In this document: positions 53,151-63,190 of the stretch, piece after piece
Layout of the letters: every line of letters starts with the position of its first letter
Numbering within the stretch: the stretch's first letter is position 1
Assembly (NCBI GenBank): GCA_028023455.1
Contig: JAQFVV010006208.1
Span: 3,578,963-3,642,962 of the forward strand
Length of the DNA: 64,000 nucleotides
Origin: Epiperipatus broadwayi
Lineage: Eukaryota; Onychophora; Udeonychophora; Euonychophora; Peripatidae
Reading direction: 5' to 3'
Translations under genes and position numbers: made by a program
The notes under the pieces: model-generated
What the model saw: only the letters and a program-made list of their open reading frames with translations
Databases searched by the model: none
What the model was told of the DNA's origin: nothing

Positions 53151-55559
53151 TTTAACGTTTTTGATGGCTTGTATAGAGAAACCAATGAGTGTTTCAGTGT
53201 GTTATCACTTTCAAGTTTTTTTATTTTTCAAATTAAATTTATGTTCCTATAACTCACTTTTTTTATTTACGTTCAATAATTTGATACACAAAAAATATAA
53301 CATTCTAACAAAAATTTCATATCGTTTATTTAATTATTTTCAATGATTTTTTAGGTTCGGAACCAATCTTATTTTCCATACGTATGCAATGTAGTTTTTT
53401 ATAGAAATTTCTTTTACACATAATTTTCAGGAACCAATCTACCAAGTAAAAAAAGAATTAGGTGTATTTGAAAACCAAACAGATGCATAGAATTCATTTA
53501 TCATCTTAATTCTTTAATAATCTGTAATATAGATGTCATTAAAGCTTTAACAAGTAATCAAAACATTTTAATATTCTCGGAGTAAAATAGATAAATTAAT
53601 AAAATCAAGTATTGCACTATGGCCCCACATATAGATAAGTGATGTAGTTTTAAATAAAATAAAATAAAAAATTACATGAAGTCAAAATTTAAATAAAACA
53701 ATTGGTTTATCTTTTATCTACAATATATTTGAGAGTGGCAACAATAAAATGACAAAGTAAGAATATCGATTACATCACATAGATTTCTCAATTGGTTCTT
53801 AGAGCTTATGTTGAGTAACATTTGTTATTGACATATTTGTGTAAATTGCATTTATATCCAAAATGAAGATTATCTATGTCATATGGGTAAATAATGCATG
53901 ATAATAATCCTACTTATTAACACTCAAGTAATTTGAGATGAGAGATTCATTCTTTGGGGAGAATTAAACTAATTTTTCAAATAAAAATAGTATAAATTTC
54001 TTAAATTATGTATCTGTGTTCTTTTGGACTACATTTTCCTTTTCTGAGACATTTAAGCAGGAGTTGCATTTTAAAATCCCTGATTTAGCCCAATGCTTTT
54101 AAATATGGCAAATGCATTAATATATCTATTTGTACGATGCTTAACTTTATAAAGTTTAGGAGGGATTTTATACATAACATTACAGTAGCTCTAATAAGTA
54201 CTTTTTCATAATAAGCACTCAAAATGTAGTTACTATCTGGAACTCTAGGATTATGCATATATACTCATATATAGCAAAAATGAAATACTATAATAGCAAA
54301 TTCACCTTCAAAAGTATCTATACGTAAATAAAAATATACACCTCACTAGTAGTAATAATAAAAACAACAGTTTTAATTTTTTAAACTGTCTTCATTTTGA
54401 TACAAATGACAGTAACGGTTCCACCTAACCCAATTATACTATATGATAAATATATGCTATATGATAAGTATATATGTATGTGTTATAAATCATCTGATAT
54501 AAAAAAAAAAATCAATACCTATTAATGTACCTCAGTCTTTTTATGGAAATACTAAAGAAATAAAATATATAGCAAAATATTATAAATGTATATACATGAA
54601 GGTTTAAAACCTCAATTCTTATTTTATTAACAAGATAAACAGTTATTTTAAGAGTTTCTGTTTCTTATCTCGATGCTTGAGCTTTGTTAAGATGGCTGAC
54701 GAAGTCTTTTGTTGATGAGCGTATGAATTTAGAAGACTTCAGTTTTGGAATATAATTTCTGCAAATCATGACGAGATGGAATAATAAGATTAATCAAAAT
54801 TTTCAAAAATGTTTCTTAAATCATAATGTTGGTTACTTTCTTCGGGTGAGGGTAACCAGTTGTTTAATGTCATATATATGTGTGTGTGCTTGCTAATGAT
54901 CTTCCATTTGATGTAAATTGGCAGATACAAACAGAAGAAGGAGTAAAACCCTGGATAGTTGACTTATTTACTCAAACATAAAAATTGCTATCTATGATCT
55001 GTTTAAATTGAATTATTTTCTTTTTGATGCAAAATTAATAAGAACGAAACTTTGCTAGTCTACCACATACGTTGACAAAGAGTCATAATAGTATTTTCAC
55101 AATCTCCGCACAGATTTCCTTTTTATTACATAAACGATCTCCATATCATTTCTAGATTTACAGCTTCTCGGGGGATATTCTGTTCATCTCTTATTGTTAA
55201 TTATTAAATTCACGCATGTATTGATAATTATCCTTTCAAATTTCTTTTCGAACATCTTAACGTCATATTGTTGACATTAATAAGAAGAAAAAAAGAATAT
55301 AGATAATTTTAAAAGATAAACACTTTAAAGTATAAAAATAAAATTACATATTATGTAAATAACAATTTTTTTTATTTATTTTACAAATAAATTTTTAATA
55401 TAATTGCTTTATTTATTCTTTCTTTATTCATTATTACTATTGCACTCTGAATAACCCTAAATAAATATTAATCTTAGAAGTGTCAAAAAATAATAATGAT
55501 AAAATAAAAAGACGAGTGAAAATTGAGAATTGAAACGTTTTATATACACAGATAGTAAA
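53151..55559. other. Long intronic stretch, nothing recognised
   Basis: 2.4 kb of AT-rich DNA. I checked for exon-like frames with splice sites, foldback arms and hammerhead cores and saw none I would support. Confidence 0.45.
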
Positions 55560-55696
55560 AAAATCAAGTCATATATCACCTAACTTAACTTATTAAGTTT
55601 GTCTACAATAATAATATAATGAGCATGTCAATAGCTCTAAACAAACTTTTCTGATAAATACTGGAAGAGGAAACATTCAAAATTTTTATCTAGAAT

Positions 55697-55757
55697 TGTC
55701 CCTATCTCCAGACTGGTTTCGAGTTGTTGGCTCTCCTCAGTGAGGTACTAGGATATT
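55697..55757 (-). ncRNA. Hammerhead ribozyme motif, family B4
   Basis: Minus strand: CUGAGGA (complement of 55734-55740), stem II GAG/CUC around CCAACAA, GAAA (complement of 55717-55720), CCA, GUC, then UGGAGAUAGGG facing UAUCCUAGUACCUCA. Core canonical; one mismatch in inner stem I. Confidence 0.7.
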
Positions 55758-56004
55758 CAGACACCAGATCCAATGTATATATAAAATATATATATGTCTA
55801 ATACAAGTGTGCTAATAGCTCTAAGCAAGTTTTTCTAACAACTGTCAATGTAATATATATGGTGAAGTTGAACATTATTCAGATCCATATAGTTAGTAGC
55901 TGGATTTGAAGACATATAGGTGTCTGAAAAATTTAGATTTTCTACTTAATAGTTAAGTATTAGATAAGTACTGGCATTGAGTTGGTATTTTAGATCTAGT
56001 GTCT

Positions 56005-56066
56005 GAATATCCTAGCACCTCACTGAGGAGAGCCAACAGTTCGAAAACGGTTTGGGGATAGGGATA
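56005..56066 (+). ncRNA. Hammerhead ribozyme motif, family B5
   Basis: CTGAGGA (56023-56029), stem II GAGCCAACAGTTC, GAAA (56043-56046), ACGGTT, TGGGG with CCTCA and TAGGGATA with TATCCTA for stem I. The 15.2 base is A, so stem III is weaker than in B3. Confidence 0.7.
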
Positions 56067-56581
56067 GTTCTAGATAGATTTTTAAATGATTTCTCTTGCT
56101 GTATTTATCAGAAAAAATTTATAATACACGCTTTTGAAATTAAGTCACGTGATATATGATTTGATTTACTATTTTTTTTACTATATGTATATATATATAT
56201 TAAAAGCTTGCAACATGCATCAAATGCTTAACTATATAAATAAATATATACCCAATTGATAAAAAGATGTTTATCCTTTTATTATTAAATAATTCAGAAA
56301 CCTTACAAATACTGAAGAAAACATTTCTGCCTTCTTTTACCCCCTCCCCTTGCATATCATAATTAGCTGTGCGGATTGAGTCATCCTGTCCTTACATTAT
56401 ATATAACTTTTGTTATTGTCATGTCAATTTGAATAAATGCTAAAGAAATTTAAATTGTGAAACTGCGTTAATATTATTGTATGACCTATAAAAAAAGATG
56501 CTTGCTAACTATATGATGAATAGGCTTGTTATAAAATGTTTTTTTTATATATTTACACAGTACAAAACTATAAATATATAT

Positions 56582-56686
56582 GTCAAGCATTGGTGGTTGA
56601 GATGTCATCGACAGCTGCTTTACAAGCAGCTGTCCCGGGTTAGCGGGTTCGCTTCCCGGTTGATGCTATGACACATGAGAAAAACT
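56582..56686 (+). mobile_element. tRNA-derived SINE, copy 2
   Basis: TCAAGCATTGGTGGTTGAGA, anticodon-arm-like GCTGC-TTTACAA-GCAGC, GGGTTCGCTTCCCGG as T arm, TGATGCTATGACACATGAG and AAAAAC. It folds like a tRNA with an enlarged variable region. The anticodon position would read UAC, but the sequence is not a convincing functional tRNA gene. Confidence 0.78.
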
Positions 56687-56934
56687 ATATATATATGTCG
56701 GTAAATATTTTATATCACTTTTTTTTTTTTACTATTATTGTTTTAAATGCAATATCAAGAACTAGAGTTGTTTACACAATCTATTAAATATTTTTTTTAC
56801 AATATTTTGTAATAGTCTTTGATAGCACCTTTTTTATAATTTCCACCTCTAAAATACAAAAAAGAAAAATTACATGCATTGTGAAAAATCTTTCAAAATG
56901 GACATTCGTTAATTGAAACCATGATTGCAAACTA
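56687..56934. other. Intronic spacer, nothing recognised
   Basis: AT-rich, no feature. Confidence 0.5.
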
Positions 56935-57230
56935 AAACTACCTTTGCTTTAATAAAAGTACCAAACTCTTCATACACTAATGCCACAAAGTGCAAACCAG
57001 AGTGATCAATGGATGCAGGAAGATTTGTGCATAAAATCCTTATCTAGCGCCTACTCATCCAACATTCCCAGACTAGTTTCTAGCTTGTGGCTTTCACTAA
57101 TGATGAGCCTTGGATTTGAGAGCACTGCACCTAGATCTTAGAATCTAATGTGACCCTCCAGCAGCCAGCTTTTACTTATTTGGTGATCATGTGATGTTTT
57201 GAAGGTTTTATACCTTTGCTTTGGTTTTTA
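56935..57230 (-). mobile_element. Family A half-element, copy A8
   Basis: One arm only: ACTCTTCATACACTAATGCC, AACCAGAGTGATCAATGGAT, then a minus-strand ribozyme remnant (TAGTTTCTAGCTTGTGGCTT), GAGAGCACTGCACCTAGATC and CCTCCAGCAGCCA, ending with GATCATGTGATG. The minus core reads AUUAGUGA in place of CUGANGA, so it is dead. Confidence 0.72.
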
Positions 57231-57780
57231 TGCTTAGTTTTAGGAACTGAGTATTGTGACTTTTAATTGCTTTCATTTTTTATATATGTATAAACAGATC
57301 GCTTAAATGTTATTTAGATAAAGAGTGAAATAATACGTAAATTGTCAGTAAATTAGTTATAATCACAAATAATATTCATTCTAATCTCCGAATAGTTAGG
57401 AAATGACCCTTATTATTTTATATCCAGCGAGAACTTTTTTATATCTAATTTTGTTATAAATAGTGTGAAAATGGTAAATAAAACATATCACCATAATCTA
57501 ATTTTCATGTATTTATAAATAGCATGATAAAGTTTTCACTTATTTAGAATGTTTTTTAACCTCCATTCTTGACTTAAATTTGGATTGCCATTGATTTTGA
57601 TTTGCCGATTCATTTAATTGTATTCTTTTATATATAAAAGCATCAGGCAAAATGTATTTGTTATCATAAATGTCTAAAAAAAACTAACTATTTTACGACT
57701 TTATTTATTATCGCAGTTTTTATTAGTAAATTTTTAATAAGACTGTAATCAACTGATACATGCTGTTTAATCATGATGTT
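57231..57780. other. Intronic sequence, nothing recognised
   Basis: AT-rich, no feature. Confidence 0.5.
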
Positions 57781-57788
57781 ATATAGGG

Positions 57789-58215
57789 CAGGGGTGTCCA
57801 ACAAGTCGATTGTGATCCCCCGGTTGATCGCAAGGCCAATCTGGCAAGAGTTGTCGGGTAATGAGTGAAACAAATTACGTCAAGAGTTTCAAGTTTTTTT
57901 TGTTATTTTTGTTTTTGTTCTAAATTTTTTTTCAATTCTAGATAGGTGAAGTCTACTAAGTTGTATCAATCTTGATTTAATGTAGCCAATTTGAATTAAT
58001 AAATATTGTTAATAATTACTCATGTTGCTTTAATTTCCCCGGACATGAGTTTTTTGGCCTGTTAAATAATTTTATTTTTTACTAGTCAGATATATAAAAA
58101 TAGTATATATTTCACACCTCCCTCCACTTAGACTAAGCCTATGACAACAAGTTGATCACAACACATTTTAAAAATAAAAAGTAGATCTTATGAACACAAA
58201 AGTTGGCCACCCCTG
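57789..58215. mobile_element. hAT-type non-autonomous element
   Basis: Terminal repeats CAGGGGTGTCCAAC and, inverted, CAGGGGTGGCCAAC bound a 427-bp element. Flanks ATATAGGG (57781-57788) and ATATAGGA (58216-58223) form an 8-bp target duplication with one mismatch. Both features are diagnostic of hAT elements. No transposase. Short overlap-free frames are chance. Confidence 0.88.
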
Positions 58216-59384
58216 ATATAGGATATACTTTAGATTGGTCTATGTAATTGAATTCAGATACAAAGATAAGATGACCGTTCTTATCTTTTCAAAGTCTCTA
58301 TCTTGCGCTTTGGTTTGAGAGTTTCCTGCATATTCTATATAATATAGTAAAGTTAGTAATATGATTAAACAGTGTGTGTGTGTGTTGGCGGATTACCATC
58401 TGTTTAAGAAAAAAACTAACCGTAGTTCAGAGTTTTATACATTATTAATACACAGAAATAAAACGTAAAAGAATAATTTGTCCACTTATCAAAATTTGTT
58501 TTATATACGTCTGTGAGCAAAACATTTAACATCCATCACACATATAATGCAAGCTTACCTATAAATGTTTTTTCAAGAGATTAAAAAAATTATATTTCTC
58601 AAATTTTAATTTTAATTTTTGATAATGATGGACAAAGAAGTATATTCCTTTATATAAAAAAGTACTTTAAAATATAATTTTGAGTAAAATAGTTTGGACT
58701 CTTTGTGAATGGTTAAAAAGGAAAATTATTAAATTTTGGGGGCCTCTCTACTGAGAAAATGACATTTGCAAAAATTTCTAGAGGAAAATAAAGAGAAGAA
58801 GACATGAAGACCAAGGATATATTACATAAACATGTTATCGTTTGGTCTTGTATTGTTTATGAAGAAAGTGCATTAGAAGATCGGAATCAGATTTGATAGA
58901 AAAATCTATAGTCAACCTTCTGGGAAGATATGGGATTTGAAGAACTAAAGAAAATAAGAGAAACTAAAGAGGGCAATTTTTTTGGTAATTTTATGTAAGA
59001 CAGATGGAAGCAATTTATTAAAGATCTTAGAAAGGAGGATGGAGATATACTTTTAACTTCTGGGCTGTAGACAAAAGTAATAGATTTTGCATCATATCTT
59101 AAACTTTGTCTTTAAAATATTTTCTGTTTAATTTCTTAGTTACTTTAGTATTTTCCAATAAATGAAAGAATATTTTACATAGATTAAGAAAGTATTAGAA
59201 TGGAATTTTATTATTAAAATGCTGGCATTATCTAAGAAAAGGATATTTTTTAACATTCTGCTTTAACATATTTCTATCTTTTTTTTAAAATTGATAATCT
59301 TATTTTAGTTATTTTTAGGTATTTAATATAGGATGAATAGAAAAAAATAAGAGATTTTAAAAGGATTAGAAAACATATATCAAA
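58216..59384. other. Intronic sequence with an unassigned purine-rich stretch
   Basis: 58730-59060 is purine-rich and reads with stops as peptides such as FWEDMGFEEL; no family recognised. A (TG)n run lies at 58373-58386. Confidence 0.4.
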
Positions 59385-59500
59385 TGATGTTTTTTTTTTT
59401 TTTTTCATGTGTCGAAGCATCAGCCGGGAAGCGAACCTGCACACCCGGGACAACTGCTTGTAAGGCAGCTGTGCTGACCACTCGACCACCAACGCTTGAC
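59385..59500 (-). mobile_element. tRNA-derived SINE, copy 3
   Basis: Minus strand: TCAAGCGTTGGTGGTCGAGT, GTCAGCACAGCTGCCTTACA, GCAGGTTCGCTTCCCGGC, TGATGCTTCGACACATGA and a poly(A) tail (T run 59388-59405 on the + strand). The poly(A) tail supports retroposition. Confidence 0.8.
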
Positions 59501-60574
59501 AATGATGTTTTTTTTTGTTTAGTTAGAAATAAGAATTGCCATTTTTATGATTATGTTATAATTTTATCATTTTTGATCTATTGCACTAACCATTTAATTC
59601 ATATTTAAACTTTTAAATTAAGAATTATTTCAAATATCTGCTTTGGACTTTATCAGTGACTATTTTTAGCGATGATTTGTATGTTATTTCCTATAGTGTA
59701 AAATATTTATTTATTAAGCATGTACATATCTAATAAGCTAAAATGTATTTAATAAGTTATAAGATTAATCTAGAGAGGAAATAAAAATAGTTGTAATCAG
59801 ATTAATCTGAATTCAGTAAAAACGCAATTAAGCAATAGATTACCAGAAGCAAGGAATAAACAGTCAGATAACAAAAGAAATTTAATTAGTACTAGTAAAA
59901 TACTAATTAAATTACAGAGCAATAATTGTGCTGATAAAATAAATACCACCTGGATTTTCCAAAAATAGAGTACTCCAGAAAACAAAAGGGATCGGAACAT
60001 ATAAAAACAGGCGGAGAGGAAGAAAAGGCAGTGTGTGTTTCATCATGGTCTTCAGGACAACTGCTAACCAGAAGAAGCAGCGGAAGAGAACCTACCAGTG
60101 GGAAATCATTAGATATCCAAGTTATCAACTCCTGAAGGTTCAATAAGCCGATTAGAGTTTTTACAGATCGCGCCGATCTTATTATTATTTTGAAATGCCT
60201 CAAGGGCCACCCAGATTTGAAGATCAGTTATAGTGTAAAGGTAAACATTTCCTACCTAAGTTTGATATTTATTAACATTTCCTACCTTGTATTAATTAGG
60301 ACACAGACTTAGTAAGCAAAAGGACTTGTGTTCCTAGTTAACTTATGATCAGATATTATAGATTAGCAGTTGAACCTCACATGTCTGCTTATATATATTT
60401 GTTGGTACATATATCAACTAGATTAGCATTTGGACTTTTATATATCTGCTGTATATATGTATTTTATTGTGTGTGTATAACTACAACCGCATCTGTTTAA
60501 TGTCTCATCTTGTAATATTAATGTTAATTAGATTAATAAATTGTTATTCTTACTCCACGATTGAATTAAGATAT
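59501..60574. other. Intronic sequence with an unassigned less AT-rich block
   Basis: 59990-60230 is richer in G and reads on the + strand as peptides (SGREPTSGKSLDIQVINS; LIIILKCLKGHPDLKISYSV) that could be a retroelement leader or gag start. Not assignable. Confidence 0.35.
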
Positions 60575-60939
60575 AGCATATAATAAATATAGGGATTTGA
60601 TCTTGGGATCTTTAGTCTATATTCATCCTCTACTTCATCTCAAGCAACCATACACATGACCATACATATGTGAAAAAGATAAATAATCACCAATATCATA
60701 TAATACCAAATCATCCATGTACTTTATTACTGTTACACAATGTTTGTTTATCACCCTCTTTTACGGTTTTGATTGTCCCAAAAATCTTCTTCAGAACTTA
60801 TTACTATTACACAATGGTTTATTTATCACCCTCTTTTACGAGAGGATGATAAATAAAGCAGTAGTAAAGTGCATGGATGATTTAGTATTATATGATATAC
60901 ATTTGGCAATGCAATAAGAAAAATTAGTTAATCACAAAT

Positions 60940-60985
60940 ATACGTAGTTCATGCAGAACCAGCATTCATCAGTTGGGCCAGATTA
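60940..60985 (-). ncRNA. Hammerhead-like motif, family D4 (GAAA broken)
   Basis: Minus strand: CUGAUGA (complement of 60966-60972), stem II AUGC/GCAU with loop UGGUUCU, then GAAC instead of GAAA. Stem I CCAA upstream is kept. Inactive by inference. Confidence 0.55.
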
Positions 60986-61016
60986 TAATCTCATGCATAT
61001 ATATATATACAATCGG

Positions 61017-61072
61017 TGATCTGGCTCAACTGATGAGTGCTAGTTCTGCATGAAATATGTATATTTGGGATC
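61017..61072 (+). ncRNA. Hammerhead ribozyme motif, family D5
   Basis: CTCAA then CTGATGA (61030-61036), stem II GTGC/GCAT with loop TAGTTCT, GAAA (61052-61055), an AU-rich stem III (TATGTATA), then TTTGGGATC pairing with GATC...CTCAA. Canonical core bases; one bulged U in stem I. Confidence 0.7.
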
Positions 61073-61451
61073 TTTTTCACATGTATGTGGTCATGTGTAT
61101 TGGTCATTTGAGATGACTTAGTGGATAAATATAGACTCAAAATCTTAAGTTTCAAACCCCATTATTTACTATAGTAAACATTCAGTATACTGAATGAATA
61201 GATTAATTAAATGTTAATTTAATTTTTTTTTTTCAATTTAATTTTTAAATATTGATTTAAACTGTTACTTTTTAAATATATATATATATATATATACCAT
61301 TAAGCATCACATGATCACATTTCCTATACCAGCACATCAATTGTTGATAAACAGAGCAAAACTCTCCATACAGCATTGCCACCTGTGCTAAACAGAGTAA
61401 TCAATGGATGCCAGAAGGCTTGTGCATAAAATCCCTATCTAATGCCTACTC

Positions 61452-61510
61452 ATCCAATATCCCCAGACTAGTTTCTGGCTTGTGGCCTTCGTCAGTGAGG
61501 AGCTTTGGAT
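61452..61510 (-). ncRNA. Hammerhead ribozyme motif, family A9 minus arm
   Basis: Minus strand, 59 nt: AUCCAA (complement of 61505-61510), CUGACGA (complement of 61489-61495), stem II GGC/GCC with loop CACAA, GAAA (complement of 61472-61475), GUC (complement of 61466-61468), UUGGAU (complement of 61452-61457). All core positions canonical. Confidence 0.82.
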
Positions 61511-61677
61511 CTGAGAGCACTGCATCTAGATCTTAGGATCTAATGCAACCCTCTAGCAACCACCTTTTATCTCCACTTAACTACAAAACTATGAGAATGA
61601 AATTGAAAACACAGAAAATAAAAGGTGGTTGCTAGAGGGTTGCATTAGATCCTAAGATCTAGATGCAGTGCTCTCAG

Positions 61678-61736
61678 ATCCAAAGCTCCTCACTGACGAA
61701 GGCCACAAGCCAGAAACTAGTCTGGGGATATTAGAT
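61678..61736 (+). ncRNA. Hammerhead ribozyme motif, family A9 plus arm
   Basis: ATCCAA (61678-61683), CTGACGA (61693-61699), stem II GGC/GCC, GAAA (61713-61716), GTC (61720-61722), TTAGAT (61731-61736; one change from TTGGAT). Core canonical, sense to the host gene. Confidence 0.82.
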
Positions 61737-61984
61737 GAGTAGGCATTAGATAGGGATTTTATGCACAAGCCTTCTGGCATCCATTGATTATTCTGTTTAG
61801 CACAGGTGGCACTACTGTATGGAGAGTTTGGCTCTGTTTATATATATATAATTGTTTTGTATGTTTGAAAATTTGTGATGCTGATATTTTACTTGTAATT
61901 TTAAATTGAAATATTTCCACTATCTAGTTACATGTTAAATGTGTTGCCGAAAAATTTTATTGACTGCTATCTTTGACAAGACAG

Positions 61985-62215
61985 CACGGTTGATTAGAGA
62001 ATTATCTTAAATTCAGTTATCATGAATCTAAAGGCCATTTGTTTGATTGCCATGGTAATATTATCCCAGGCTAGCAACATTTGAAGAAGACAGAAGAATA
62101 AGACTTGAAACATTGAGTTATATACTAAGCTGTAAATTATTAGTAATAGTTGAACGTATTTGGAAAAGTGTAAATAAAGTTGGAATGTTTCTAAGAACAT
62201 TTGACAATTAAACTG
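61985..62215 (+). mobile_element. Penelope-like 3'-end fragment
   Basis: Colinear with 6100-6330 of the complete element: AATCTAAAGG, CAGGCTAGCAACA, TTGAAGAAGACAGAAGAATA..ACTTGAAACATTGAG, GTATTTGGAAAAGTGTAAATAAAGTT. The hammerhead-like core is decayed (TTGAAGA, GUU/GAG). No coding part. Confidence 0.72.
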
Positions 62216-62359
62216 GATGAAAGAGTTCAACATATAATGACAAATATATGTATTTAGAAAGGATTTGAACATAGATTTTCAAGCTTCCATCAGCTACACA
62301 TTCCATCTTGTACAACCAATACATGTGATCACATACACGCAAAAAAGATAACTGATCTC

Positions 62360-62410
62360 CAATATACAAATTTCGTGCTGAATCAGCACTCACCAATTGG
62401 TCAGGATCAT
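62360..62410 (-). ncRNA. Hammerhead-like motif, family D6
   Basis: Minus strand: UUGGUGA (complement of 62390-62396) in place of CUGANGA, perfect stem II GUGCU/AGCAC with loop GAUUC, GAAA (complement of 62371-62374), then UUUGUAUA and UUGG pairing with CCAA. Two core changes. Confidence 0.55.
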
Positions 62411-62819
62411 CATCTCCCACACATATATACAATCAGTGCTCAGTTTATATGAAGATAGCTAATCTTCAAGCTTTAATTGATTAGGCTTCAATCTTCTCCA
62501 CCCTCCAACTCTTCAGCCATCCATACTATTGAAAATCTGATGATGGAAATGCTCAAAGTGCCTTGTTGATGCCAATATTATTGTCATGTCCTTGTTGACT
62601 CCTCATGTATAGGACCATAACCATTTAAATACACAGAAGACAGATAGGCAGAATACAGCTTGAACTTGTAATATACTTTATACACTTTAATATACTTTAT
62701 ACATTTGGAGTTTAGATATAATTATAGAAGATTTTACACAGACTTTCAAGCTCTCTTCAGTTATCTACTTTATCTCTTATAACCATTACACACACCACAC
62801 ACGTGAAAAAGAAAAATGG

Positions 62820-62870
62820 TCTCCAGTATATGTATTTCGTGCTGACCCAGTACTCACCAGTTAATCAAGA
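62820..62870 (-). ncRNA. Hammerhead-like motif, family D7
   Basis: Minus strand: CUGGUGA (complement of 62854-62860), GUACUGGGUCAGCAC as stem II, GAAA (complement of 62835-62838), UACAUAUA. A6 is G. Confidence 0.55.
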
Positions 62871-63190
62871 TCATCATCTCCCACACTTATATACAATCAC
62901 TACTCAGTTTATATTAAGATAGCAAATCTTCAAACTTTAATGGACAGGCTTCAATCTTCTTCATCTTACAACTATTCAGCCATCTATATTATTGAAAATC
63001 TGATGATGGAATGGGCAAAGCCTTTGTTGATACTAATATTATTATATTCACGTTTACTTTAAATCACTCTGACTCCTCATATATATATGATTTTTAATAT
63101 ATTATAATTAAAAATATACTCCTTTTTTTCATTGTTTATTATTTCTATTTGTTATTGAAAAAATTGATATTTAAAATTCTTTGTTTTCAG

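Larger units (their letters stand above)
55560..56165. mobile_element. Family B element with one ribozyme per strand
   Basis: Ends AAATCAAGTCATATATCACC and GTCACGTGATATATGATTTG are inverted. Inside, the left ribozyme lies on the minus strand and the right one on the + strand, 290 bp apart. The central body contains GGATTTGAAGACATATAGG and TACTTAATAGTTAAGTATTA. A TA-rich stretch at 55775-55800 marks the left arm's inner edge. No ORF. Confidence 0.8.
60575..61165. mobile_element. Family D copies in inverted arrangement
   Basis: A minus-oriented fragment (60580-60700) is followed by a minus-oriented ribozyme region (60930-61000) and, after a TA-rich spacer, a + oriented one (61010-61160). ATCACCCTCTTTTACG occurs twice at 60749 and 60826 in a local duplication. 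Confidence 0.65.
61299..61850. mobile_element. Family A palindrome with two intact ribozymes, copy A9
   Basis: Arms CATCACATGATCACATTTCC ... and ... TGGAGAGTTTGGCTCTG are inverted over more than 200 bp each. They include a shared inner block (GCACTGCATCTAGATCTTAG / complement) and CAACCACCTTTTATCTCC. The loop (about 61575-61620) is short. Each arm contains a complete hammerhead motif, one per strand. This is the cleanest family A copy, so probably the youngest. Confidence 0.87.
62225..63085 (-). mobile_element. Family D head-to-tail dimer
   Basis: Two units in minus orientation; corresponding ribozyme points are 464 bp apart (CACCAATTGG at 62391, CACCAGTTAA at 62855). Shared blocks in order: AGACTTTCAAGCT, CATCATCTCCCACAC, TTAGGCTTCAATCTTCT, TCTGATGATGGAA and CCAATATTATTG. 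The minus strand carries a B-box-like GTTCAAATCC in unit 1. The same dimer layout is seen at 24190-24870. Confidence 0.82.

Noticed and set aside
56582-56686. Functional tRNA-Val(UAC) gene
   Set aside because: Enlarged variable region, imperfect acceptor stem, A-rich tail and three dispersed relatives indicate a SINE.
59990-60230. LTR element leader or gag
   Set aside because: Protein-like wording but no family motif and no paired LTR found.
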